DNA of 64,000 nucleotides from Diogma glabrata (taxonomy: Eukaryota > Arthropoda > Insecta > Diptera > Cylindrotomidae). This document shows positions 1 through 11,620 of the stretch, one piece after another; the stretch's first letter is position 1; every line of letters begins with the position of its first letter. The stretch lies in contig OY856187.1 in NCBI GenBank assembly GCA_963693315.1, positions 46,890,485 through 46,954,484 on the forward strand. Reading direction: 5' to 3'. The notes beneath the pieces were generated by a model. It did not search any database. It was not told where the DNA came from and worked only from the letters and a program-made list of their open reading frames with translations. A program made the position numbers and the translations under genes.

Positions 1-2034
1 ATCGTTCCCCTTTAAACACATTCCAAAAATGTTCGTGGTTACTATCAAAACCATCAAAGGTAATATTAAAAAGTTACATAAAATTCAGAATGAATTTTGT
101 TCTTTATGGAAATGAAATAATAAAAAATAATAAAATTTAATTGAAATTATTTTATTTTAATTTTGGTTTGCGTACCACAATTCGTTATTTAATAATTAAA
201 CTTTCGTTTTAACAACTTTTTTGTAATAATTTCATATCTAAAAGAATAAAACATTGACGGTATGAACAATAATATAGTATACGTTAGTTAGGCAAGACGT
301 ATGTGTACGACACGTGTAAAATTAAATGTAAACGCTTAGCAGATATGGTGTCTGGTTTGTCAAAAGCGTCGGCAAACCCCTTAATCCTTCCTACTTAAAA
401 GGTGTGATTGGACAAGAGTAGTTTTCCCACCGTCACCGTTGTTCATATAGCATAAAAATATTATTCATTTAATTAAATTCAACAAGTAGCTCTCAATTTT
501 TATGGTAACTTTATATTCTCACAAGCAAACGCCTATTTTCTACCTGATGTGTCAGTTGTACTGAATTTATTTAAAGTCAAATTTTTAGTGTCATTTTATA
601 AGACATAATATAAATGATTTATGTTTGTAACGTTATATATAACACGAACATCATGGAAATACTAAACGAAAAGGATGATAATGACAAAATTATTACATGT
701 CAACTTTATTGTTGATAATTCAATATTCGAATATAAATTATAAATTTTTGTAAAGCTAATGTTTTCGACAATTTATGGTTATTAGCTTATGTGTTGTTAA
801 CATGTTTTGTTTGAAAATATTTTATCTTTAAAAGTCAATGGTAAAGTTCAAATGGTTTTACTTGAAATCGCTATTCATCTATTTTATTTCAACTCTTACG
901 CACAGATTGAGAAATCGAAAATTAAATTAAATATTAGCATATGTCATATTTTATTATTTGACAATGGAGTTTGCCGAGCGCATTTAAAGAAGATGGACGT
1001 GGATAAAACTCTCCGTCGTGATAAATATATATATATTTTTTACTTTAATAATTTACCATATTTAAAGTGTCTTATTACTCAATAAAAGTTATCTAAAATG
1101 TGTTTCAAACCAAGTGCTTCAATAATATATAATAATATATAATAATATATAATAATATATAATAGTATTTTAAAAATAATTTAATTTTTCTAATTAAAAG
1201 ATTGAAAAAATCAGGAAAATAATTTTTTTTCTCTTGAAATTCTCGTAATTTATGGTTTTCAATTCGATACAACATTGTTGTGTCGTTGTTTATTTTATTA
1301 CTTTTTTTTTTCATTTAAAATTAAAATGAAATTAAACCGTAGTGATTTTAGTCGATGAAAATTATTAACATTTTTAAAAAGGTTATAGAATGTATCTGAT
1401 TTGTAGTGTTAAATCAAGAAACGATCTAATCAACAAGTCGTGGTATATAAGCCGTGTTCGATTTGACTGAAACAACTGAAGCAACTGAAAAATTAAATGC
1501 AATTGTTGTTGTTTTTTCAGTTGTTTCAGTCGAATCGAACGCACCTATAGTTGGGTATAATTATGTAAGAGGATACTCTTACATTAAAAAAAACAAATGT
1601 CAATTTTTGTTGTAGTATTTCGAGAATATACATAAACATTTCTAATTGGAATTTCGGGTTTCTTGTTTTGATTAAAAAAAAAATTTTGTTTGTTGATTTA
1701 GAGAAAATAAAAAAATTTATCAAAATGCCATTACCAGGAATAAATGAATGTAAATAAAATGGAGTATTTTAGTTTAAATTCCATAATATAATTAATGAAA
1801 ATGCAGATTTATTAGAAATAAAGATACAAATTTCGTCAACTTGAAAAGGTGTCATGGCGTGTGAAATATTATTCTTAAAAAACATTGATAACATTTTTGT
1901 TTCTTAAAAAAAACTGATGGTTTGATATCTTAGGTTCGCTATTCGAAATAATCGAATTTTCATATATATATATGAGATTAGCTGAGATTTGGCATTAATT
2001 TAATTTAGTTTTAATAAATTTAATGAAAATAGAA
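1..2034. repeat. Direct tandem duplication, copy 1 (left edge cut by window)
   Basis: Bases 1-2034 recur at 2245-4278 with a constant offset of 2244. Wherever I compared them the two copies match base for base, including a four-fold 10-bp AT repeat near 1121-1160. The unit is AT-rich. Its only open frames are short (under 95 codons), mostly lack ATG starts and resemble no family I know, so I call no gene. The unit may start before the window. Confidence 0.9.
1456..1540. repeat. 85-bp hairpin (25-bp inverted repeat)
   Basis: Bases 1456-1480 and 1516-1540 are inverted repeats matching at 24 of 25 positions, around a 35-bp loop that is itself partly complementary (CAACTG near CAGTTG). This could be a very small MITE or a stem-loop. 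It recurs at 3700-3784 in the duplicate unit. Confidence 0.7.
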
Positions 2035-2244
2035 TGAGTCATTGCAATGTTTTGCAATAAGTTCATTTCCAAACTTTTCTGCAATGAATATTTTACACAC
2101 TACCATTGCAGAAATATTGCAGAGTTCTGCAATAGTCTAAATGAGGCTTAACTATATGATTTTCTGTTGCTTTTCTATATAATGAGTACCAAAACAAACC
2201 TTAAAAGTTAAATTTTTTTATAAAATTATCCAACGATCAGAAGT
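2035..2244. other. Unique 210-bp segment between the tandem units
   Basis: This stretch is present once, between the two copies. It holds repeated short motifs of the type TGCAAT/ATTGCA and no open frame of note. It could be the true end of copy 1 that is missing from copy 2, where the match breaks at 4278 and unrelated sequence follows. Confidence 0.6.
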
Positions 2245-4278
2245 ATCGTTCCCCTTTAAACACATTCCAAAAATGTTCGTGGTTACTATCAAAACCATCA
2301 AAGGTAATATTAAAAAGTTACATAAAATTCAGAATGAATTTTGTTCTTTATGGAAATGAAATAATAAAAAATAATAAAATTTAATTGAAATTATTTTATT
2401 TTAATTTTGGTTTGCGTACCACAATTCGTTATTTAATAATTAAACTTTCGTTTTAACAACTTTTTTGTAATAATTTCATATCTAAAAGAATAAAACATTG
2501 ACGGTATGAACAATAATATAGTATACGTTAGTTAGGCAAGACGTATGTGTACGACACGTGTAAAATTAAATGTAAACGCTTAGCAGATATGGTGTCTGGT
2601 TTGTCAAAAGCGTCGGCAAACCCCTTAATCCTTCCTACTTAAAAGGTGTGATTGGACAAGAGTAGTTTTCCCACCGTCACCGTTGTTCATATAGCATAAA
2701 AATATTATTCATTTAATTAAATTCAACAAGTAGCTCTCAATTTTTATGGTAACTTTATATTCTCACAAGCAAACGCCTATTTTCTACCTGATGTGTCAGT
2801 TGTACTGAATTTATTTAAAGTCAAATTTTTAGTGTCATTTTATAAGACATAATATAAATGATTTATGTTTGTAACGTTATATATAACACGAACATCATGG
2901 AAATACTAAACGAAAAGGATGATAATGACAAAATTATTACATGTCAACTTTATTGTTGATAATTCAATATTCGAATATAAATTATAAATTTTTGTAAAGC
3001 TAATGTTTTCGACAATTTATGGTTATTAGCTTATGTGTTGTTAACATGTTTTGTTTGAAAATATTTTATCTTTAAAAGTCAATGGTAAAGTTCAAATGGT
3101 TTTACTTGAAATCGCTATTCATCTATTTTATTTCAACTCTTACGCACAGATTGAGAAATCGAAAATTAAATTAAATATTAGCATATGTCATATTTTATTA
3201 TTTGACAATGGAGTTTGCCGAGCGCATTTAAAGAAGATGGACGTGGATAAAACTCTCCGTCGTGATAAATATATATATATTTTTTACTTTAATAATTTAC
3301 CATATTTAAAGTGTCTTATTACTCAATAAAAGTTATCTAAAATGTGTTTCAAACCAAGTGCTTCAATAATATATAATAATATATAATAATATATAATAAT
3401 ATATAATAGTATTTTAAAAATAATTTAATTTTTCTAATTAAAAGATTGAAAAAATCAGGAAAATAATTTTTTTTCTCTTGAAATTCTCGTAATTTATGGT
3501 TTTCAATTCGATACAACATTGTTGTGTCGTTGTTTATTTTATTACTTTTTTTTTTCATTTAAAATTAAAATGAAATTAAACCGTAGTGATTTTAGTCGAT
3601 GAAAATTATTAACATTTTTAAAAAGGTTATAGAATGTATCTGATTTGTAGTGTTAAATCAAGAAACGATCTAATCAACAAGTCGTGGTATATAAGCCGTG
3701 TTCGATTTGACTGAAACAACTGAAGCAACTGAAAAATTAAATGCAATTGTTGTTGTTTTTTCAGTTGTTTCAGTCGAATCGAACGCACCTATAGTTGGGT
3801 ATAATTATGTAAGAGGATACTCTTACATTAAAAAAAACAAATGTCAATTTTTGTTGTAGTATTTCGAGAATATACATAAACATTTCTAATTGGAATTTCG
3901 GGTTTCTTGTTTTGATTAAAAAAAAAATTTTGTTTGTTGATTTAGAGAAAATAAAAAAATTTATCAAAATGCCATTACCAGGAATAAATGAATGTAAATA
4001 AAATGGAGTATTTTAGTTTAAATTCCATAATATAATTAATGAAAATGCAGATTTATTAGAAATAAAGATACAAATTTCGTCAACTTGAAAAGGTGTCATG
4101 GCGTGTGAAATATTATTCTTAAAAAACATTGATAACATTTTTGTTTCTTAAAAAAAACTGATGGTTTGATATCTTAGGTTCGCTATTCGAAATAATCGAA
4201 TTTTCATATATATATATGAGATTAGCTGAGATTTGGCATTAATTTAATTTAGTTTTAATAAATTTAATGAAAATAGAA
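2245..4278. repeat. Direct tandem duplication, copy 2
   Basis: Second copy of the 1-2034 unit at the same orientation. The match stops after 4278, where copy 1 continues with TGAGTC and copy 2 with CTTCGA. Apparent identity over 2 kb of AT-rich DNA means either a very recent duplication or an assembly duplication. Confidence 0.9.
3700..3784. repeat. 85-bp hairpin, second copy
   Basis: Duplicate of the hairpin at 1456-1540, with arms at 3700-3724 and 3760-3784. Confidence 0.7.
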
Positions 4279-4657
4279 CTTCGAATTAATTAACTTTCTT
4301 TGATTTACAGTTACAGAATATAATACAAAACGTATATATAAACATTGAAACTAGTTTTTAATGTTTATATATAACTTTCTTAAAACATCTTTCGTATTTC
4401 TATCAATTTTATGTAATTTGGAATAAATGAAAGGAAGTCTAAAAATACGTCTAAAGTATTAAAGATATCGTTCAAACAAATTTTATACATATATTCCATA
4501 TTTGAATTATCAAAATATATATAACATTTTTATATGAATTATCAATATATGTATATATGTGTATGTATGTGTGTATGTATGCATGTATGTATGTATGTAT
4601 GTGAAAACTTCTTAATATGTATGTTTGCTGTTAATAAATATATGTAATATATATAGG
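4279..4657. other. AT-rich spacer with TGTA microsatellite
   Basis: No gene seen. A (TGTA)n-type microsatellite lies at about 4550-4605, just outside the left arm of the following palindrome. A similar TGTA tract lies just outside its right arm. Confidence 0.7.
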
Positions 4658-5668
4658 AGCAATTTCACGCAAGTTCAGCAAATTTTTGGGAAATTTTGAC
4701 TTGACCCCTTTTAATTTTGGTTATTTTTTGTTTATAGATAGTCCTTGATAAATAAAAAATACTAGTTCTCTTAGAATTTTTTTTTTCGACCAGGGGTCTT
4801 CACAGGGTGCCCCTCAATTTTTTGTTATTTTGTGATGTGACTGCATTTTGACGAGCGATTGTAGAAAAACTACTGAATCGATTTTCATAAATGATATGTC
4901 GTTGAATAGGTATTAGAACAAAGTTTTTAAAAATGTACACTGTTAATTTTTTGAAATAATTTTTAACGGTGTAACATAAGAAAAAAACGCTGTAATTGAA
5001 AAAAAGATGGCATAGCCTCTTTTTTTTTTTTTTTTTTTTAAACAAAATTGAAGCTTATTTTATATCTAACCACTTGTGAAAGTTGAGGACACGCGTTATT
5101 TTTTGTTTTAAAGATAAAATTCGTTGTGCATATGACTGTCGGGAATCAGTTGTTTTTGTTCTGAAGGAAAATTATAAAAATGGCGTTATAAACTAAGAGA
5201 TATTTTTTTTATGTTAAATATCAAATATTTTATTATTAGATGAACTTTTTAAACTATTATAAAAATTATATATGTAGTACAATAAATAAAATAAATACAA
5301 TTGTTAAAAATGATTTACTTATTTTACAAACAGAAGTTTCTTTTGAATAGGAAAGCACTTCTGCAATTATTTTCTTTGTATTAGATGGCATAAAAAATGA
5401 AATGTTTATTTATCACTTTTAGTAATCACTTGTCACTCTTATAAAAAATAATTTGACAGTCTTGACTGCAAACAAAAAAGCCGTATAAACAACTAAATCT
5501 ATTTAGGAACTTTTGACTGGAGAAGTATTATGTTCGTATTATGTTATTATGGAATCATAAAGTAAAAGATTGTTTTTCAACATTAAATTACAATTATTTT
5601 ATTATTGAATAAACTTTTTAAAATATCATACAAATTATATATGTGAAAATAAATATAGTTATTAAAAA

Positions 5669-6029
5669 TTATTTACTTATTTTACATTCAAAAGTTTCTT
5701 TTGAGTTGGAAAACATTTTTGCATTTATTGTCTTAGTATTTAATGGTACAAAAGAATGAAATTTTTGAGTTCCACTTATAGTAATCGCATTTTTATATCG
5801 ATTTTGTAATTTTTCTTTTGTTAATTGATATTCATTTTTATCGGCGTATCCAAAGTTCATGGTAGATTCCTATTTTAAAGCCCATTCGAAAAGTTTTTTT
5901 GGTGTATCAATAATATTATCTTCGCTCGCCATACTATAACGGTGTGCAGCACGCTTCAGTGTACCACCAATTCCATCACAAGGTCCCTTTCCATGGCTGG
6001 TAGCATGAAAATGCCATTCAGCGTCAACC
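5669..6029 (-). pseudogene. Transposon-type ORF fragment, left arm copy (nonsense mutation)
   Basis: Reading outward from the palindrome centre, this copy is open through a conserved-looking block with the core HATSHGKGPCDGIGG, then KLFEWALK. It then meets TAG at 5872-5870, where the other arm has a Trp codon. A further 63 codons follow to a stop at 5669. I associate the SHGKG..DG.GG motif, from memory and without a search, with uncharacterised arthropod and cnidarian proteins that are often transposon-linked. The 5' part lies beyond the palindrome centre and is absent, so this is a C-terminal fragment. The function is unknown. Confidence 0.5.
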
Positions 6030-6068
6030 TTAAATTAACTAATTAACTTATGCCACCATAAAGAAGAC

Positions 6069-6435
6069 TTTAAGGTTGACGCTGAATGGCATTTTCCATG
6101 CTACCAGCCATGGAAAGGGACCTTGTGATGGAATTGGTGGTACACTTAAGCGTGCTGCACACCGTTATAGTATGGCGAGCGAAGATAATATTATTGATAC
6201 ACCAAAAAAACTTTTCGAATGGGCTTTAAAATGGGAATCTACCATGAACTTTGGATACGCCGATAAAAATGAATATCAATTAACAAAAGAAAAATTACAA
6301 AATCGATTTAAAAATGCGATTACTATAAGTGGAACTCAAAAATTTCATTCTTTTGTACCAGTAGATACTAAGACAATAAATGCAAAAATGTTTTCCAACT
6401 CAAAAGAAACTTTTGAATGTAAAATAAGTAAATAA
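6069..6435 (+). pseudogene. Transposon-type ORF fragment, right arm copy (frameshift)
   Basis: This is the mirror copy of the left-arm fragment. It keeps the Trp codon that is a stop in the other arm and stays open to TAA at 6433-6435. Near 6096-6100 it has an extra C relative to the left arm, which shifts the frame just before the HATSHGKG block. No ATG fits the start; the apparent opening codon is TTG at 6076. The C-terminal half is polar and Lys/Asn-rich, ending in CKISK. There are no membrane segments or catalytic motifs I can name. Confidence 0.5.
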
Positions 6436-7439
6436 TTTTTAATAACTATATTTATTTTCACATATATAATTTGTATGATATTTTAAAAAGTTTATTCAAT
6501 AATAAAATAATTGTAATTTAATGTTGAAAAACAATCTTTTACTTTATGATTCCATAATAACATAATACGAACATAATACTTCTCCAGTCAAAAGTTCCTA
6601 GATAGATTTAGTTGTTTATACGGCTTTTTTGTTTGCAGTCAAGACTGTCAAATTATTTTTTATAAGAGTGACAAGTGATTACTAAAAGTGATAAATAAAC
6701 ATTTCATTTTTTATGCCATCTAATACAAAGAAAATAATTGCAGAAGTGCTTTCCTATTCAAAAGAAACTTCTGTTTGTAAAATAAGTAAATCATTTTTAA
6801 CAATTGTATTTATTTTATTTATTGTACTACATATATAATTTTTATAATAGTTTAAAAAGTTCATCTAATAATAAAATATTTGATATTTAACATAAAAAAA
6901 ATATCTCTTAGTTTATAACGCCATTTTTATAATTTTCCTTCAGAACAAAAAAAACTGATTCCCGACAGTCATATGCACAACGAATTTTATCTTTAAAACA
7001 AAAAATAACGCGTGTCCTCAACTTTCACAAGTGGTTAGATATAAAATAAGCTTCAATTTTGTTTAAAAAAAAAAAAAAAAAGAGGCTATGCCATCTTTTT
7101 TTCAATTACACCGTTTTTTTCTTATGTTACACCGTTAAAAATTATTTCAAAAAATTAACAGTGTACATTTTTAAAAACTTTGTTCTAATACCTATGCAAC
7201 GACATATCATTTATGAAAATCGATTGAGTAGTTTTTCTACAATCGCTCGTCAAAATGCAGTCACATCACAAAATAACAAAAAATTGAGGGGCACCCTGTG
7301 AAGACCCCTGGTCGAAAAAAAAAATTCTAAGAGAACTTGTATTTTTTATTTATCAAAGACTATCTTTAAACAAAAAATAATCAAAATTAAAAGGGGTCAA
7401 CTCAAAACGTTGTTGAATCTTCGTGAAATTGCTCATAGG

Positions 7440-7945
<506 letters not shown>

Positions 7946-8151
7946 ATTATTAATATATGTATTCGCCCTTTATTTTTGTGATGTGGTTTAGAATTTATTT
8001 TTCGAAGGCGCCTTCCGATGTTGAATTGATTTTAAATCATTACCATAGAGTGCACAAAACCATATCAGAATTTGTTGATTTTAGGTTTAGATAGCTTAGG
8101 ATTCATTAAAATGTTGTATAATTTTAAAAAATCCAATTTATTTGATTGTAT

Positions 8152-8191
8152 TGGTCGACGTTTCGGCAGTTTTTTGTTGCCTTTATCAAGA
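8152..8191 (-). ncRNA. Degenerate hammerhead-ribozyme-like motif, left Penelope copy
   Basis: On the minus strand this reads TTGATAAAGGC, then a short loop, then GCCGAAACGTCGAC. Penelope-like elements are known to carry hammerhead ribozymes with a CTGATGA box, stem II and GAAAC followed by GTC. Here stem II (GGC/GCC), GAAAC and GTC are kept, but CTGATGA has become a TTGATAA-like sequence, so catalysis is doubtful. It lies downstream of the RT-endonuclease ORF, where the element's terminal repeat is expected. Confidence 0.5.
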
Positions 8192-9249
8192 CTAAAATAT
8201 AAAAAAAAATATAAAATATAAAATATAAATGTTTTACATGTATATAATTAATTAGTTCACCTATGTTACCCTTAAGTCAATAGCTTAGAACAGAACTATT
8301 TTAAAAACTTTTAAAAATCTTTAAAAACTTTTAAAAAACTTTTACAAACTTTAAAAAACTTTTACAACACAGCATATACAATAATTGACAGGATTTGAAA
8401 TAGTTTTTAGTTGTCTTTAAAAGTTTTTTACAAAACTAATAAAATTGTTATTATTGGACATTGACAATATACATAAGCATAACCAACATTACTGGTAAAA
8501 AATGTGGAAATCATTGATTGTACGAACAACACTATCTGTACGAACAAAACGATGGAGGTTTGTGTCATTTGGACTAAAATTAAATAAGAAAATTTTTAGC
8601 CATATGTATTTGATTAATTAGTTAAATTGATGTTACCCTTGATTCAATCTGATGAAAACTTTAAAACCTCAAAAAAAAACACATATAATGTTTAAAAAAG
8701 GAAGACAATGGTTCACTACTTGGTTTGAAAAATAAAAATATAAAACTAATTGATGCAATAAAATTAATGGCACTGATAATACATTGAACCAACCAAAATT
8801 GCTGGTATGATTGAAAACACTGACTATGTAGGTGACGATGAAGATTTATAGATTTATAACATTATTATATATATAAACCTGTTTGGTAACAATATCATGT
8901 ATTTGATCACCCACATCGACACACAAAACAATAGAAATTTTTACCGCCGAAACAAACGAGTATATATAATGACAATACCATTGTACAATGTAAAATTTAT
9001 GCACAAAATTATTGTATATATTATTTATGTAGTCCACCAGATGTCAACCCGAATCGTGACCAACTTCATGTTGGGGGCATTTATTACGTCGATAATGGAT
9101 GGTTCACAAATCCGTATATGAAACAAAATTTTGGAAAATGAGAAATGAAAATGAATGTGAATTGGAGTTCAAGTTACTTAAGAATTTAAAAAAAATTTTT
9201 TAAAAAACAAACGGGTTTAGATAAGGAAAAGACAATTGGGAATTCGGAA

Positions 9250-11599
9250 TTAAGGAAAGGACACTTGAGAAATTGGAATTGGATTAGAATGATTATTGTA
9301 ACTTGGGACCGGGAACATGGTTTTTAATAGGCTCACAGTGCCGAAACTCAAGACTGAATCAGTTGGGTCAGAGGTTAGGTTGATGGCATTCGGACGGTTA
9401 GACAAAATGTAGCAGTTTTCGTTAAATAATCTTTTATGGTAATTGGATTGGTTGGAAAGAATGGTAGGTTCATTAAAATTGAAATTATGACCAGGGTTCT
9501 CAGATATATGCTTAAGCACTGCAGTTCTGGTGGTAGAAGGAATCCCTTTGGTTTTATCTTTTTGTTGGTTTCTGACTGATAGCTCATGTTGATACATGCG
9601 GGTGGCAAGTTTTTTTTTCCCGTTTGTCCAACGTATACTGCTGAACAACCCGGATGCAAACAGTCGATCTTGTAAACTAAACCACTTTTGTCTAAGAGGG
9701 CCAATCGATCTTTGGTTTTCGTAAAAATGGTGTTGCCTAGGGAGCCCGAGTAGTTGTTGACATATTGGAAATCTGGGAACTTGAGGCTGAAAAATGTTTT
9801 GAAAAATTCATGAACAAAATGGATGTGTGGGAATGAAAAATACTGTTTTTCGGTAGTAGGAGATGCTATAGTATCTCCAGGAGGATGATTGTTATGGTTT
9901 TTATGGTAAAACCGGGTTACCAGTTTGTTAATTAAATTTAATGGATAGTTATTGTTAACAAGGAATTTCGTTACAAGGTCAATATTCTTCTTATGGAACA
10001 CAGCATCACTGATAGACAGAGCTCTATGAAAACAAGAGTAAGCTATGTTTACTTTGGTGTCAATTGAATGCTGCGAATAAAAATTCAAAATCCGGTTGGA
10101 TGCCATTGATTTGTAGTACCAATCGGTGCGAAGAAGGCCTGAAGGTAATCTCTCGATTTTCATATCCAGAAAATTTATACAGTGTTCCAATTCAACATCA
10201 AGCGTGAATTTGATATACTGGGACAGAGAGTTTAAGTGAGAAAGGGTATCGTTAATCAGGTTCGTGGGAATGCAACAAATTATGTCATCAACATACTTTT
10301 TAAGGAAAACAGGCTGGTACGGTAAACTATTTAAACCTTCAATCAAAAGATCCTCTAAGACAAAGTCCGACAAAGTTGGTGATAAGGGATTACCCATCGC
10401 TAACCCCTGTATTTGTTTGTAGATGTTGTCTTCGTATTTAAAATATGATGCGTCCTTGATGCAGAAAGAAATTATTTCAAAGAAGAGAGTGTATGGTATT
10501 TTTGTAACTTCTTCAATCATGGGCCACCGTGACTGAGTCGACGCTAGTGCAGAGGCAATAGGAACATTGGTGAAGAGGGATACGACATCAAATGATACCA
10601 ATGAATGATTTTGTGGAACTCTGATCGTTGACAAAAATTTTTTGAACTCGAACGAATTGAGAGTGTTAAAAGGAGAGTTGTTAGTGATCTTGAGCAAAAT
10701 ATGATTGATGTATTTAGATAAATTGTACGAGGGGGCACCAATGTTCGAAACAATTGGGCGTAGGGGAACATTGACCTTATGGACTTTGGGAAGCCCATAT
10801 ATGCGAAGTGGATATGATGTATCTGCATACATTTTAAACTTAATGCTGTCACTGAAATCGTCGATCAATTGTAACTTTTTGACAAAACCGTTATTTTTCC
10901 TTATTAGGGTTGCAGTTGGATCCGAGTTAAGTTTCACATAAGTAGAACAATCGGAAACCAGAGACAACATTTTACTTTTATAGTCAGAAGTATATAAAAT
11001 GACCGTGAGGTTACCTTTGTCCGACGGAAGGATGGTTAATTCTTTGTGGAGCTTTGTGAAAGAAACGGTTTGCTTGTAGAATTTTTCAATAAGGTTATCA
11101 GTATAGGACAGCTTGTGGTTGGTCTCTTTCGTGAACAGTTGTTGCGCTCTCTCCGTAAGCATATTTTGTACATTATCTTTGTGATTTGGAGGTACATGTC
11201 GAGAAATAAAATCATTGATTGTTGAAAGAAATTGCACTTTGTTGTCAAAGGATGATTTAGTAGGAGGAATGAACTTGGGTCCGAAACTGAGGATAGTTAG
11301 GGTGTGGAATGGCCACAGCCGTGGTGTTGATAATGTGTGAGGCATCGTAATGGAGATCTGGTAAAGGAAATGTTGATGCTAAGGTGTTGAATTTACTTAA
11401 CAATACTTTGTTTAATTTTTGAATCAAGTTGTCTAATTTAGTGTGTTGACTATAATAGAAGTGAATAAGAATGGATTGAGGTAAATGTTTATTGAGCTCT
11501 TTTCTAAAGAAACTGAGATCATTCTGTAACTGTTCCAATTGAACCACTGTCTGTGATATGACAAGGGACAATAATTGTCTATTTAATCGCACAAAAAAT
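9250..11599 (-). pseudogene. Penelope-like element RT/GIY-YIG endonuclease, left copy (two frameshifts)
   Basis: Encodes a reverse transcriptase with Penelope-type motifs in order: GLPKVHK, RPIVS, SFDVVSLFTNVP, QGLAMGNPLSP and the catalytic KYVDDI, then INFLDMKIE. A GIY-YIG endonuclease follows, with VYKIDC..GC and VYVGQTGK. Three frame blocks make up the gene. The N-terminal 111 codons (11592-11257) lack an ATG and look 5'-truncated at the T tract. A frameshift near 11295 leads into a 656-codon block whose true reading ends at about 9610. There an A tract of nine, two more than the frame needs, shifts the reading, and the C-terminal part continues in another frame to 9250. It would insert DNA by target-primed reverse transcription, but as read it is inactive. 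Confidence 0.9.
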
Positions 11600-11620
11600 T
11601 TTTTTTTTTTTTTTTTTTTT
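11600..11620. repeat. T tract joining the two Penelope copies
   Basis: An uninterrupted T run of about 20 bases at the head-to-head junction. The right copy starts abruptly after it, within the RT N-terminal region. Confidence 0.85.

Larger units (their letters stand above)
4658..7434. repeat. 2.8-kb near-perfect palindrome
   Basis: The left arm (4658-6034) and right arm (6069-7434) are reverse complements around a 34-bp unique spacer (6035-6068). Differences are scattered single bases and small indels, including an unequal A/T tract near 5020-5040 versus 7063-7081, so the arms have diverged slightly and are not a mirrored read. Each arm carries part of a coding region pointing outward from the centre. 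No clear target duplication is visible. It is either an inverted duplication of a transposon fragment or a foldback-type element. Confidence 0.9.

Noticed and set aside
807..1085. 92-codon frame, repeated at 3051-3329
   Set aside because: Non-ATG start, low complexity and no recognisable family. Its repetition only reflects the tandem duplication.
8648..8665. CTGATGAAAA motif as a hammerhead core
   Set aside because: No matching stem II or GAAAC-GTC follows. The motif near the element end is better.
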